Shown piece after piece: positions 32,012-40,742 of a stretch of DNA of 64,000 nucleotides (the first letter of the stretch is position 1; each line of letters begins with the position of its first letter). A program made the position numbers and the translations under genes. Source of the stretch: Ricordea florida (taxonomy: Eukaryota > Cnidaria > Anthozoa > Corallimorpharia > Ricordeidae); the NCBI GenBank assembly GCA_949710005.1, contig OX453273.1, positions 39,073,538 to 39,137,537 on the forward strand, given 5' to 3'. Under the pieces are notes generated by a model. The model ran no database searches, was not told the DNA's origin, and saw only the letters and a program-made list of their open reading frames with translations.

Positions 32012-32647
32012 TTACCTAAATCTTAAAATTAAAGTTATGGGAGAACCCTTAAGATCAAGTTTTTTCCATTCATTGTCTAAGATGGTTAAATCAAAGTGGT
32101 TTATTAGGGTATCATATTTTCGAACTGGAATTGTTGGATAATCTTTTGAGGGTATGTTTGCAAGTAGTTGTGATGGCGAGAGTTTTACAAGTTCTCCATT
32201 TTTGTTTTTATTCATATATGAATACTTATTATCCACTATACTACACATAAGTCTCAGCGGTTCCTTAATCTGAATATTTATGGGGTATAATTTCCCCGGA
32301 TTTATGACTTCAGGAACTCCTAAACCAAACCCCAACCCTCTCGTAAGTTTAATTTTAAAGTTCTTATTTGAATATAGATAGTCAACAGTATCAGTCTCAA
32401 TTATTGTTATCTTTTCCCCATCAGGATCATTAAGAAAGATTGATTGAATATTACGAAGAGAATATGTACCGGGTTGAATTATTATGAAGCCCTGATTCTT
32501 ATCATTGAATAATATCTGTTTATCCCTGAAATTAATCAATCTTTTGGTTTGTATATTACAATCCAGGAGTTGTATCTCCCGAAGATTTTTCAGCGGAGGA
32601 TCTAAATAAATCCTAGTTTCAGACTCATACATTGTTATGCTTAACAT
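32012..32647 (-). CDS. A3: minor-capsid-like virion protein
   Basis: 211 aa, the same length as B3 and alignable throughout, including ETRIYLDPPLKNLREIQLLD, a PGTYSLRNIQSIF segment and the C-terminal HFDLTILDNEWKKLDL strand with a basic RFR end. The most divergent part is residues 40-55. The upstream TTTAAAGATGAA motif is conserved. The upstream region beyond the promoter is interrupted by a foreign-looking stretch (32690-33030). Confidence 0.55.
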   Translation of the reverse strand: MLSITMYESETRIYLDPPLKNLREIQLLDCNIQTKRLINFRDKQILFNDKNQGFIIIQPGTYSLRNIQSIFLNDPDGEKITIIETDTVDYLYSNKNFKIKLTRGLGFGLGVPEVINPGKLYPINIQIKEPLRLMCSIVDNKYSYMNKNKNGELVKLSPSQLLANIPSKDYPTIPVRKYDTLINHFDLTILDNEWKKLDLKGSPITLILRFR

Positions 32648-32689
32648 TTTGTTTGATTACAACATATTCATCTTTAAATTTATATAATA

Positions 32690-33030
32690 ACCGTTTGGAT
32701 AGATTGAATCTTTGCTGATAAGTTGTTGTAGAATCTCAGTTACTGAGTCGATAGGTTTTTGCTGAGGAACTTGGTTCGCAGATTGCCGTCGAATTCAATT
32801 TGTTCATACTCCGTATTGCTCATAATGACTTCCAAAGCTATTTCGCAAGTACTTGGCTTTTTATAACCCTATGACGTCAACATTCCACACTTCCCTAGCA
32901 ATTTCGAGCGCTAGAGGTAAAAACGAAATCTACTTTCGGGTTCGTCGGTTGTTAGGGAGCTCTGGTATGCAATCTATGCAATCTATCGATTGTATGCAAA
33001 TTAGTGACCACGTGAAATAGCCAGTTGCAT
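32690..33030. other. Gene-free insert between A3 and A4
   Basis: B has only 41 bp between the equivalent genes. Here about 340 bp of higher-GC sequence is present. On the minus strand it contains TGACGTCA (a CRE-like octamer, about 32871-32878) followed closely by TTATAAAAAG (TATA-like) and a 27-codon open stretch (MSNTEYEQIEFDG...). CAATCTATGCAATCTATCGA is a short internal repeat. No terminal repeats were found. Host-derived or transposon-derived origin is inferred from composition. Confidence 0.4.
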
Positions 33031-34608
33031 CTACCGAAATAGATACCACGCTAATCCACCCGCGACAACTGTCAATGCTAATATATTCTTTTCATGCTGC
33101 GTTGAGTCAATATTATTTTCAGCGGAGCTGGTACTGCGGATTTCCTGTTTCGTCGAGTCTGTTTTAATTGATGGTTTTGGTTTCGTTTCAGTTCTATGAG
33201 GTAACTTTAACTTTGAAGATCCTAAGTTATGACTTATTCCAACTTGTTTTGCTTCAGTGTTTAGGGAATTATTCACACCAAAATTCATATCATTACTCGC
33301 TTTCATGAGTTTGTTATTAAAACCTGTCACGCTTTCAGTGTTGATTATCATATTACTTGGCATCAACCATACACCAGGAGCAATAGCTAAATCAAGCCGT
33401 AATTTCGCTTCCTGTACAGCTAATTGATATCTTTGAATCGAACTAGAAATGTCATTCTCGATCACACTACTTTCAAATAAAGCCAAGAATTCTTGTTGTG
33501 TTTCGATTGCGCCACCGCCATTACCATAAATTGAATTTCTTGTGTTAACTTGTGCGCCCAATATACAGTAAACAAAAGCTTCAGCAGATCGATTCAATCT
33601 ACCAAGTCCGGCTTTAGTGAGCCCATGTCCACTTGTTGGTATAAACCACGTATATTTGAAATCAGCAAAGTCATCGTTACGGATAAATGAAATGAGATTA
33701 CCCTTTTCTTTCTTTCCACCTTCATCAGAGAATTTACCGCCTTCACCGGGCCATTGATCTGCTTCAACGTCATAATTCCTTACAATATGTACATTTTGAT
33801 ATCCACCACCTTTTCCTTTAGTTCCTCCCGGCGGTCGGTATCCCGCACCATAATCAAGGAATATATCTCCCAATCCGCCGTTTCTACCCCCTTTCCATCT
33901 AAAGTCTGAGTTTTTTGATATGCTAAATTCAGCACACAATCGTTGATATGCTACTTTACTATAGGGATTGTTGTTTATTACAAAAGGTTGCTCATCAGGC
34001 AAAGGAAGGCTTAATTCATATAATATTCGTCTTATTGTGAAATATATATGAAATTTTATGAAGCTACTCACTACTTTAGGATAATTTAGACTTTCAAAAG
34101 GACTTATACCGCAACCAGATGTTGCACACCAAACTGCAAAGTTAAGTTGTTGTGGCCAATAATTCATATCAGGGGCGTTCAACCATTTTCTACTCTGTTT
34201 ACCAAATTTGAAAGTAACAACTTGTGATGTAAATATGTTTCTCATCTTTGCGGTAAATTTCTTCGTATTTGAAACGTATATATCCAGATAGGTGAGCATT
34301 TTTGTTAAATCAGTTGTAAAGTCATCAAAATTAATAGCTGGTATAGGATAAGATTGATTTGTTATGGTTAAACTTTCAGGAAATGAAATCAACTCACTGT
34401 CATCCAATCCTAAATCTTTCCATAAAAGTCTTTTTAAACGAGGTGAAATATCATCAATCCATGTTTTTCCAGTAGGATCATCATTTGACATTATTGTTGT
34501 ACCATCAACTTGCCATTTAATATATCCACCATACGAATCAGGCACAAATGTGAAATGACTTATATTAGCCCTTGGGTACATATTTCTGAAATCATTGAAT
34601 AATGACAT
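33031..34608 (-). CDS. A4: 525-aa virion protein with C-terminal anchor
   Basis: Homologue of B4. I use the ATG at 34606-34608, which aligns with the B4 start; an in-frame ATG lies four codons upstream (34620). It keeps NFAVWCATSGCGISPFESLN, FHIYFTIRRILYEL and PGVWLMPSNMIINTES, and ends with a membrane segment plus WYLFR. It is slightly shorter in the Gly-rich loop than B4. It has TTTAAAAGCA upstream. Confidence 0.7.
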   Translation of the reverse strand: MSLFNDFRNMYPRANISHFTFVPDSYGGYIKWQVDGTTIMSNDDPTGKTWIDDISPRLKRLLWKDLGLDDSELISFPESLTITNQSYPIPAINFDDFTTDLTKMLTYLDIYVSNTKKFTAKMRNIFTSQVVTFKFGKQSRKWLNAPDMNYWPQQLNFAVWCATSGCGISPFESLNYPKVVSSFIKFHIYFTIRRILYELSLPLPDEQPFVINNNPYSKVAYQRLCAEFSISKNSDFRWKGGRNGGLGDIFLDYGAGYRPPGGTKGKGGGYQNVHIVRNYDVEADQWPGEGGKFSDEGGKKEKGNLISFIRNDDFADFKYTWFIPTSGHGLTKAGLGRLNRSAEAFVYCILGAQVNTRNSIYGNGGGAIETQQEFLALFESSVIENDISSSIQRYQLAVQEAKLRLDLAIAPGVWLMPSNMIINTESVTGFNNKLMKASNDMNFGVNNSLNTEAKQVGISHNLGSSKLKLPHRTETKPKPSIKTDSTKQEIRSTSSAENNIDSTQHEKNILALTVVAGGLAWYLFR

Positions 34609-34700
34609 TTTTTTGTTCATAACATGTTGCTTTTAAATCACCTCTTTTCTAACACCAGCATAACAATTACATCCTACATCAGTTCTCTCATATGAAATTT

Positions 34701-35333
34701 TCAACGTGTGGGATCTGTTCTTCCCCGCCCTTCGGCCAGCTCCTTTAATATTTCTGCTCGAACCTCTGTTCTTATCTGATTCATATTTAAGTTTTTTTCT
34801 GTATCTTTCCTGTTTTTTTGGCGGATTTCTAGTTTTAGTTTTTCAAACTTATCCACCTCTGATAAAATTAACGAAAATTCTTGGTCGGATATAGCGTTAT
34901 CTTTTAGAGCCTTTGAAACCAAGTCGTGAATAGTGTTTACTTTTGCTTTTGCCAAAGAAACTGTCTGTTCATGTTTACTCACTTTTTGTGAAAGTCTTTT
35001 AGAAGCTGAACCGAATCCAACCGATATTACCCCACAAATACCTCCCACCGCTCCTAATGGGATACCAAAAGCAGCACCAAACCCAGTAAGGGAGGTTCCA
35101 AGCCCACTTGCAGATAGGATAACTGAAAACACCCCACTACTAACACTTATTTTTGTAAATATTCCTCTCGCTCTATTGTATTTTTTTCTAACATCTTCGT
35201 AATGTTTAATTTCCTTCTCAAGATTTTGTAGTACTTCGCACGACTTTTGTAGTCTGAAATTAACCGAATGAAATGAGGAACTCGGGTCTGAATTAACAGG
35301 CACATTAGGATAAATTCTATTGTAGTCATCCAT
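34701..35333 (-). CDS. A5: Gly-rich membrane protein
   Basis: 210 aa, homologue of B5 with the same helix, hydrophobic Gly-rich core (GVFSVILSASGLGTSLTGFG) and helix plan. It differs by a short N-terminal insertion (SSSFHSV) and by a C-terminal extension EGRGRTDPTR that is encoded by a GC-rich hairpin (GCCCTTCGGCC at 34728-34738) absent from B. Confidence 0.65.
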   Translation of the reverse strand: MDDYNRIYPNVPVNSDPSSSFHSVNFRLQKSCEVLQNLEKEIKHYEDVRKKYNRARGIFTKISVSSGVFSVILSASGLGTSLTGFGAAFGIPLGAVGGICGVISVGFGSASKRLSQKVSKHEQTVSLAKAKVNTIHDLVSKALKDNAISDQEFSLILSEVDKFEKLKLEIRQKNRKDTEKNLNMNQIRTEVRAEILKELAEGRGRTDPTR

Positions 35334-35381
35334 ATTGTATTTTACTGATCAACATGATATCTTTAGACCTTTTAGGGCCGC
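35334..35381 (-). promoter_or_regulatory. Late-type promoter motif of A5
   Basis: Minus strand CCCTAAAAGGTCTAAAGATA, then TCATGTTGATCAGTAAAATA and the ATG; the B5 upstream region keeps the GTAAAATACAAT part exactly. Confidence 0.5.
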
Positions 35382-35393
35382 GGGATGGTTTTG

Positions 35394-36629
35394 TTATCTA
35401 CTCTTCTTTACCCTTTCCACAAAATATAGAACCACAGCCATTATCAAAAGCCAAGCATTCTTACCTAAAAAGCCAATTACCTCGCCCGCTGTTTTGAACA
35501 GAAAGCTTACAATAGCTCCAACCATTCCAGGCAATATTTCACCAAGTTTCTTGCCAATAGCTTTAAACCCATTACCAACACCTTTACCTAATGTGGATAG
35601 GCCTTTGGAAAGATTAGAAATTATTACACCAATAACCACACCTACAGCACTTACAACAGAAAAGACTGTAAAACCATACTTTTTAAAGATATATTTTAAT
35701 CGCTCCCGTAATGGAAGATTTTTAATTATTTCATCTTTTTTACCATCAATATCTGATAATTTTTCTTCGATAGAAATTGTTTTATTTCTAATTTGTTCAC
35801 TTAATTTATCAACCTCAGATTTTAATCGTTCATTGCTTTGTTCTAATTTTGTTAAATTTGATTTTCCCTTCTTATATTTGTCTATTTCTTCTTTGTATAA
35901 TTTTGTTTCATTCAAAAGTTTCTCACCTTGTATTTTTAATTCTATATTCTGTTTAACGGTTTCATCAAAAAGACTTTTATTTTCAGCTTTTTCTACCTGT
36001 TGTCTCTCAATGAATTGACGTAGTTCTTTTTCTCTTTCTTCATATCGGTTAATCTCCTCCGTGCGTGTTGCTAAAAGTGAATCTATTCCTTGTACTGCAG
36101 AAAGTAATTCATTATGTTTTTCTTTTTCTTCATTCAATTGCGATACGACATCATTATATCTACCCAACATGCTTTCATAATCAGCACCTAGAGCTTTTCT
36201 CATTGTTTTTGGTAAATCTTCAAGTTTAATCACACCATCTTTATCAACTATTGTATGCCACACATTATCATCCCTAATACTTAATTTTCCTATTATACTC
36301 CCATCTTCTCCAAATGTTACATTAAATATCCTATCATTAGGATTGTAATTTGGAAAATAACGTTTGAGTTTTTCACCCGCTTCTATCCTTCTATCATATT
36401 CCTCATCTCTTTCTCTACTATTTGTTGTTTTTTTCTCTTCATCTTTTATTTCCCATTGAAGTCGTTTTCTTTCTGCCATATATTCTGAATAACCAAGATA
36501 GCCCTGATCAATAGATGTAGATGTGTTTGAGCTATGATAAATTGTACCATCCCCATCATCATTATCATTAGATCCTTTTGGTAAATCTTCTAATGGTATG
36601 TCTTCATCCATGATTTTTTTACTCATCAA
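35394..36629 (-). CDS. A6: coiled-coil protein with membrane-active C-terminus
   Basis: 411 aa, homologue of B6. The N-terminal 120 residues are poorly conserved, the coiled coil (about 150-310) is moderately conserved, and the C-terminal amphipathic and membrane region (VGVVIGVIISNLSKGLSTLG onwards) is nearly the same. This gradient suggests that the C-terminal part is the functional core. The upstream sequence TTTAAAGATTTCTTATTGAT then GAGTAAAAAAATC leads to the ATG. Confidence 0.68.
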   Translation of the reverse strand: MMSKKIMDEDIPLEDLPKGSNDNDDGDGTIYHSSNTSTSIDQGYLGYSEYMAERKRLQWEIKDEEKKTTNSRERDEEYDRRIEAGEKLKRYFPNYNPNDRIFNVTFGEDGSIIGKLSIRDDNVWHTIVDKDGVIKLEDLPKTMRKALGADYESMLGRYNDVVSQLNEEKEKHNELLSAVQGIDSLLATRTEEINRYEEREKELRQFIERQQVEKAENKSLFDETVKQNIELKIQGEKLLNETKLYKEEIDKYKKGKSNLTKLEQSNERLKSEVDKLSEQIRNKTISIEEKLSDIDGKKDEIIKNLPLRERLKYIFKKYGFTVFSVVSAVGVVIGVIISNLSKGLSTLGKGVGNGFKAIGKKLGEILPGMVGAIVSFLFKTAGEVIGFLGKNAWLLIMAVVLYFVERVKKSR

Positions 36630-36667
36630 TAAGAAATCTTTAAATATGCTTGAAGTAAGAAAAATAA

Positions 36668-37090
36668 CTATAAAAATTTACTAACAGCATAACCTAATGC
36701 CAACATACCACCACCTACATATGCCATTTCACCCATCTTTTGATTTTCACTAGGTCTATAATAATCAGCAAATTTTGGTTCATGCATTTGACTATTCGGA
36801 CGTAGCCCGCCCCGCGAAGCGAAATATAATTTCAAAGCTTCATCGGTATTAGAAATATTTTTTGAGGCTTGGTATTTATCATCCTTTTGTTGTACTTTCC
36901 AATCAATTAGTTTCTGTCTTTTTTCCTGAAATGTTGCATAATCTTTTTGATATTTTTCCATTGCTTTATCATGTCTTATTTTCTCTGTATCTGTTTTATC
37001 ACCTGAGAGATATTTTGCAAGATATGAACCACCAACAAAGGCGGTTGCATTCAATATAGCTCCTCCAAACATCATCACTAATGTTGCCAT
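36668..37090 (-). CDS. A8: small membrane protein
   Basis: 140 aa, homologue of B8 with both hydrophobic ends. It contains an eight-residue insertion (SRGGLRPN) coded by GC-rich CCCGCCCCGCGAAGCG at 36808-36823, which B8 lacks. It has its own short upstream region rather than the stop-start overlap seen in B. Confidence 0.65.
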   Translation of the reverse strand: MATLVMMFGGAILNATAFVGGSYLAKYLSGDKTDTEKIRHDKAMEKYQKDYATFQEKRQKLIDWKVQQKDDKYQASKNISNTDEALKLYFASRGGLRPNSQMHEPKFADYYRPSENQKMGEMAYVGGGMLALGYAVSKFL

Positions 37091-37132
37091 TTTTAAATTT
37101 GGGGTTATTATCCTTTAGGTCGGGTTTCATAC

Positions 37133-37351
37133 TCACATCGGTAAAATCTTTTGATCCTCTAAATATGTTTTTAGGTACATACTACCCGATAATACAACCA
37201 CCCATTTAGCATAATTTGTAATACTTGAGGATGGGTCGTTCATAAATGATTCTTTCATAGCCTTTTTTGCTACATAACCAACAGCAGCTGCTAACCCAAT
37301 AAGTACTGCTGAATCAGTAACAGTTTTCACAAGTTTGTTTTCAGTTGACAT
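37133..37351 (-). CDS. A9: 72-aa membrane protein
   Basis: The same length as B9 and nearly identical to it. It is probably a virion membrane protein, with two hydrophobic stretches (DSAVLIGLAAAVGYVAKK and YAKWVVVLSGSMYL). Confidence 0.65.
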   Translation of the reverse strand: MSTENKLVKTVTDSAVLIGLAAAVGYVAKKAMKESFMNDPSSSITNYAKWVVVLSGSMYLKTYLEDQKILPM

Positions 37352-37396
37352 AATTTTTACTGTATCAGTAAGAAATCTTTAGACCCTTTTAGGGCT
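37352..37396 (-). promoter_or_regulatory. Late-type promoter motif of A9
   Basis: Minus strand CCTAAAAGGGTCTAAAGATT, then TCTTACTGATACAGTAAAAA and the ATG. It is the cleanest example of the two-box motif. Confidence 0.5.
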
Positions 37397-37860
37397 CATA
37401 TCATTCCCATTTTTAGTGGTTGTGATGGTTGGGTGGGGATATTCGGCGGAGCTGGTTCAACTAATCTTGTGGGTGAAACTATTATATTTTTATTATCCTC
37501 CTTTTCGGCTTTTCCAGTCTTTAGACTTTGTCGGCATCTCATAAAAATATCAAATGCTGTAAAACCTATTCCTACAATAGATAAAACCGTTTTAAAAGAT
37601 AGTTCTGGAAGCCAGGGCTCCGCCCGATTTGCTTTTGGCTCACCATCACCATTTTCATTTTTCTCTTCTTCCTGTTTCATTCGCAGGGTCTCCCTAGCCA
37701 ACGCTTCTTTAGCTTTTTTGTTATATTCTGCTAGTTTCTTACCAGCCGCAACCTTTTTAGGATCTTTCTCTTTCTTTTTAGTATCTTTCTTTTCAGGTAT
37801 AGGATCCATTCCTACGGGGCCCTTCGGGGCTGTAATTTGTTCAACAACTTCTTCTGACAT
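37396..37860 (-). CDS. A10: Lys-rich protein with one membrane segment
   Basis: 154 aa, homologue of B10. Two stretches absent from B are each encoded by a GC-rich mini-palindrome: PKGPVGMDP (GGGGCCCTTCGGGGC, 37816-37830) and NRAE (GGGCTCCGCCC, 37616-37626). The basic KKKEKDPKKVAAGKKLAEYN block and the membrane helix LPELSFKTVLSIVGIGFTAF are conserved. Confidence 0.65.
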   Translation of the reverse strand: MSEEVVEQITAPKGPVGMDPIPEKKDTKKKEKDPKKVAAGKKLAEYNKKAKEALARETLRMKQEEEKNENGDGEPKANRAEPWLPELSFKTVLSIVGIGFTAFDIFMRCRQSLKTGKAEKEDNKNIIVSPTRLVEPAPPNIPTQPSQPLKMGMI

Positions 37861-37912
37861 TATTATTTTATTTCACAAAGTAAAGAATCTTTAGACCCCT
37901 TTAGGCCCGCGA
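37861..37912 (-). promoter_or_regulatory. Late-type promoter motif of A10
   Basis: Minus strand GCCTAAAGGGGTCTAAAGAT, then TCTTTACTTTGTG and AAATAAAATAATA before the ATG. Confidence 0.5.
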
Positions 37913-38045
37913 AGCAAATCAGTATCTGGATTATAATTTCTTTATTTTGTTGGTTTTTATGATCTAGCAGCCTTTTAACATCTGCAATAAGTTTTAAAGC
38001 CTTTTGATTTTCAATTTCCATATCTCTTTTATATTCTACCAACAT
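37863..38045 (-). CDS. Small ORF, element A only
   Basis: 60 codons, ATG start. The first 40 residues (MLVEYKRDMEIENQKALKLI onwards) are helical and plausible. The tail reads through the A10 promoter region including a GC palindrome, so it may be extended by decay. There is no counterpart in B. Low confidence. Confidence 0.35.
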   Translation of the reverse strand: MLVEYKRDMEIENQKALKLIADVKRLLDHKNQQNKEIIIQILICFAGLKGSKDSLLCEIK

Positions 38046-38081
38046 TATTTATTTTTGTATTCAGTAAATCGCTCAGTTGTG

Positions 38082-38600
38082 TTAATTAGTATGTTCAATA
38101 GCCTTCTCAGTTTTGTTGGAATCATCTATATTTTTACTTGTAACTTGTTGTATTTTAACTATTTTAACATGTTTAGCAACCTGAAATAGCCCGCTAGCAA
38201 GTGCTGCCAATCTTCCTGCTTTCAATGCTAAGAGCCCTACAATGTTTGTCAGTTCGCGATTTACCAAGTCATCATTCTTTAAATCCGCACAAAGAGCTTC
38301 TATATCATCTACTGGAACTATGTAAGAAATGACTTGAGAAACTAATTGAAGAGATGAATCAACTAATCCACCACTAATTTTCTTACCTAATACTGCCTGA
38401 TATCGATTATAATATTTTTCAATATCTTTTATCGATAATTTTTTTATATCACCAAGACTCATATCAACCCCTAAATATTCCTTTGTGGTTCCAAGAGCCG
38501 CGAGGATGGCTAGTGATTCTTGTTTTATTTCAACTTCATTATCATAATTATGTTTTACTTCATCTTTTACATCACTAATATAATCTTCAACTTCTGTCAT
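38082..38600 (-). CDS. A11: conserved virion-block protein
   Basis: 172 aa from the ATG at 38598-38600, which aligns with the B11 start (MTEVEDYI / MSNIEEYI). An upstream ATG at 38621 would add seven residues but crosses a TTTAAAG box. The IKQESLAILAALGTTKEYLG core and NRELTNIVGLLALKAG helix are conserved. Confidence 0.66.
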   Translation of the reverse strand: MTEVEDYISDVKDEVKHNYDNEVEIKQESLAILAALGTTKEYLGVDMSLGDIKKLSIKDIEKYYNRYQAVLGKKISGGLVDSSLQLVSQVISYIVPVDDIEALCADLKNDDLVNRELTNIVGLLALKAGRLAALASGLFQVAKHVKIVKIQQVTSKNIDDSNKTEKAIEHTN

Positions 38601-38649
38601 CTTTAAATTTGGTAATAACATATAGATTCTTTTAAAACGGTTTTATCTA

Positions 38650-38805
38650 TCACTGAATGAGATGATAATATAGTATTAAAAGATAGCTCTGGAATCCAAC
38701 CAAACCCAATAAACCTACAAATTTTATAAGTTCTCGATCAATCAACTTTTCCAAATCATCTTGACACGCCTCATAATTATAATCATCATCTTCAAATTCT
38801 TTCAT
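38650..38805 (-). pseudogene. Chimeric gene fragment between A11 and A12
   Basis: A 51-codon frame starting MKEFEDDDYNYEACQDDLEK. Its middle (LIDRELIKFVGLLGL) resembles the NRELTNIVGLLAL part of A11. Its last third lies over AAAAGATAGCTCTGGAA, which matches the A10/B10 segment encoding PELSF. It looks like a scrambled partial duplication of two neighbours. B has no such fragment: B11 abuts B12. Confidence 0.45.
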
Positions 38806-38808
38806 CTT

Positions 38809-39438
38809 TTAATTTACAACTTCAGGAATCTCTAAATAGCAATTAAATGGGTGACGTAAACACAAACAAAGTCTAGAATATTTTTCTTTTTTCAGTAGTT
38901 CTACAAATTTTTTACTAGTTTCAGAGTCTAAATCACCACCATAATCTTCAAAAAACATCTTCATACCTTTTTGTGATGTGTTATGGAAAGTAACAACACA
39001 AGCTACATTTTCACGGAATGGTTTTGCTATTGAAGTTAATTGCTGAGTTAGAACCCAAACTGATAATCCATGATGTCTTCCAGAAAATGCTAAATCTATA
39101 AACTTGTTTGATCTTTTCTTAAGATCATTCGAAACAGCACAATCATCTAAAATTAATAGAGTATTTGTTCCAGAGAATAAATTTTGACAATCAGTTAATA
39201 ATTCATTAATCTCATCAATGTTACTAGCATCTGGTGATAATACATAGAAATGTTTATCTCCTAAGGCAAAATTATGATAGGTTTTATTTTTAGCATAAGT
39301 TGGGCATATTAAAACAATGAATTCAAACACTTTTCGGAATGGACCTCGGAGTTGATCAATGAGATACTTTGTCTTTCCACAATTTGTTGGGCCAGTTATA
39401 ATGCAATGGAAAGGAATTTTATCTCGTAATTCTTCCAT
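38809..39438 (-). CDS. A12: genome-packaging ATPase
   Basis: 209 aa, intact. Walker A GPTNCGKT (16-23) and Walker B TLLILDD (93-99) are as in B12, and the two proteins align without gaps except near the C-terminus. It is an A32/FtsK-type motor for packaging DNA. The upstream region contains CCTTCGGG, a small GC palindrome, and lacks a clear TCTAAAGAT box. Confidence 0.9.
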   Translation of the reverse strand: MEELRDKIPFHCIITGPTNCGKTKYLIDQLRGPFRKVFEFIVLICPTYAKNKTYHNFALGDKHFYVLSPDASNIDEINELLTDCQNLFSGTNTLLILDDCAVSNDLKKRSNKFIDLAFSGRHHGLSVWVLTQQLTSIAKPFRENVACVVTFHNTSQKGMKMFFEDYGGDLDSETSKKFVELLKKEKYSRLCLCLRHPFNCYLEIPEVVN

Positions 39439-39467
39439 CTTTTCTTTCCTTCGGGTCTTTCTTTTAA

Positions 39468-40709
39468 CTAATACATGATTGATCTTAAGTTTGAATTCAT
39501 AACTTCCATTAATGCGTCAGCTACCACAAACATGTAACAAGTCATAATACCAGATCCACTAACTTTTCTTTTCATTTCTATTTTTATACCATCTTGTGCA
39601 TTGTTTAAGGCCAGACCCCCACCGTGAATACCATTATCTGGGTGAGTTCTCAAATCTATCCACAGAGCAAACTTTTTACTATAAAAATCCTTTTCCTTTA
39701 CTGACCATCGGGAAGAACCACTGAAACGTTTCTTTATCGACTCCCATAGGTCTGAAGGTACCATTCCCTTAGAGTAGAAACGATTTGGTACGCCATTAAC
39801 ATCGATATTGATTGAGTTGATGCTTGGATTGAAAAAATTCTCAGAATCTCGTGCTCCTTCGCCATATGGTAATATAAACAAACATAATATACCTGTAATT
39901 GACCTTCTTGGTAGATTAATATGCTGGTTTATAACGCTGTCTGTAGGTCTGGATATGGTGAAAGTTTTGTGTAGAGTGACATTCTCATAAAAGAATCCTT
40001 TACCAACTTGATAAGCTGCTTGTGCCTCACGAGCTAAGTATTCGCTTGATATACATGAATATTCCAACTCAAGGTTTGTGATTTTGTAAGTTGGGGTCTT
40101 GGTCTTGTCAGAATAAACAACAATATCGTTAACTGGAGCTAGTGTAATCTCAAAGATTATTTGATGATCTAACGCCTTTGGGTAGAAAACTCCATGATCG
40201 TTTAGAATAGGATGGTTTAGTAGGATATTATACTTGGTGTTGTGTACTACTGCAAGAGCGACTTCCTTAGCATCTGTGTCTACCTTATCGCCCGCATTTG
40301 TCCGTAGCTTCCTCATGTTTTCAGAAGAAATACCTTGCCTTAATCTATCCTCCCGTTCTTCATCTGTTAAGAATAAGTCATGGTATGTTTGAAATAGATC
40401 AAATCTTTGAGTATCCTGTAGTGTTTCACCTCCAAAAAGAACCCTGAGTCTGGATACAAGGTTACTACCTACATTATTCACTAGGGTGTTATCTTCATGC
40501 CCCTCAACAGTCAAGTTAAATACTAGAGATACACTTCCTGGCACAATCACTAAATTTTCAGAAAGTTTAGGAATATTTAAATATATTGTTTCTCCTGGAT
40601 TAGCTGATGATGGGTTTAGTGTAATTCTATTCAATGTTGCTTCCGATTTCAAACCGAGTGGCTCTCTTGGAATCCTGTTTGGGTTAATTTTTTCAGATAC
40701 GGTTGTCAT
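39468..40709 (-). CDS. A13: major capsid protein (predicted double jelly-roll)
   Basis: 413 aa, aligns end to end with B13 (RITLNPSSANPGETIYLNIP; LFGGETLQDTQRFDLFQTYH; ILNDHGVFYPKAL). Differences are spread evenly, as expected for two functional lineages rather than decay. It lies between ATPase and integrase. TTTAAAGATTA is upstream in the divergent gap. Confidence 0.75.
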   Translation of the reverse strand: MTTVSEKINPNRIPREPLGLKSEATLNRITLNPSSANPGETIYLNIPKLSENLVIVPGSVSLVFNLTVEGHEDNTLVNNVGSNLVSRLRVLFGGETLQDTQRFDLFQTYHDLFLTDEEREDRLRQGISSENMRKLRTNAGDKVDTDAKEVALAVVHNTKYNILLNHPILNDHGVFYPKALDHQIIFEITLAPVNDIVVYSDKTKTPTYKITNLELEYSCISSEYLAREAQAAYQVGKGFFYENVTLHKTFTISRPTDSVINQHINLPRRSITGILCLFILPYGEGARDSENFFNPSINSINIDVNGVPNRFYSKGMVPSDLWESIKKRFSGSSRWSVKEKDFYSKKFALWIDLRTHPDNGIHGGGLALNNAQDGIKIEMKRKVSGSGIMTCYMFVVADALMEVMNSNLRSIMY

Positions 40710-40742
40710 ATTTATTTTAAGGAAGGGAGGATTAATCTTTAA
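40710..40742. promoter_or_regulatory. Divergent promoter, capsid / integrase in A
   Basis: A 33-bp gap. CTTTAAATG puts TTTAAA directly against the integrase ATG, and its complement is the box of the capsid gene. It matches the B arrangement at 25773-25803. Confidence 0.45.
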
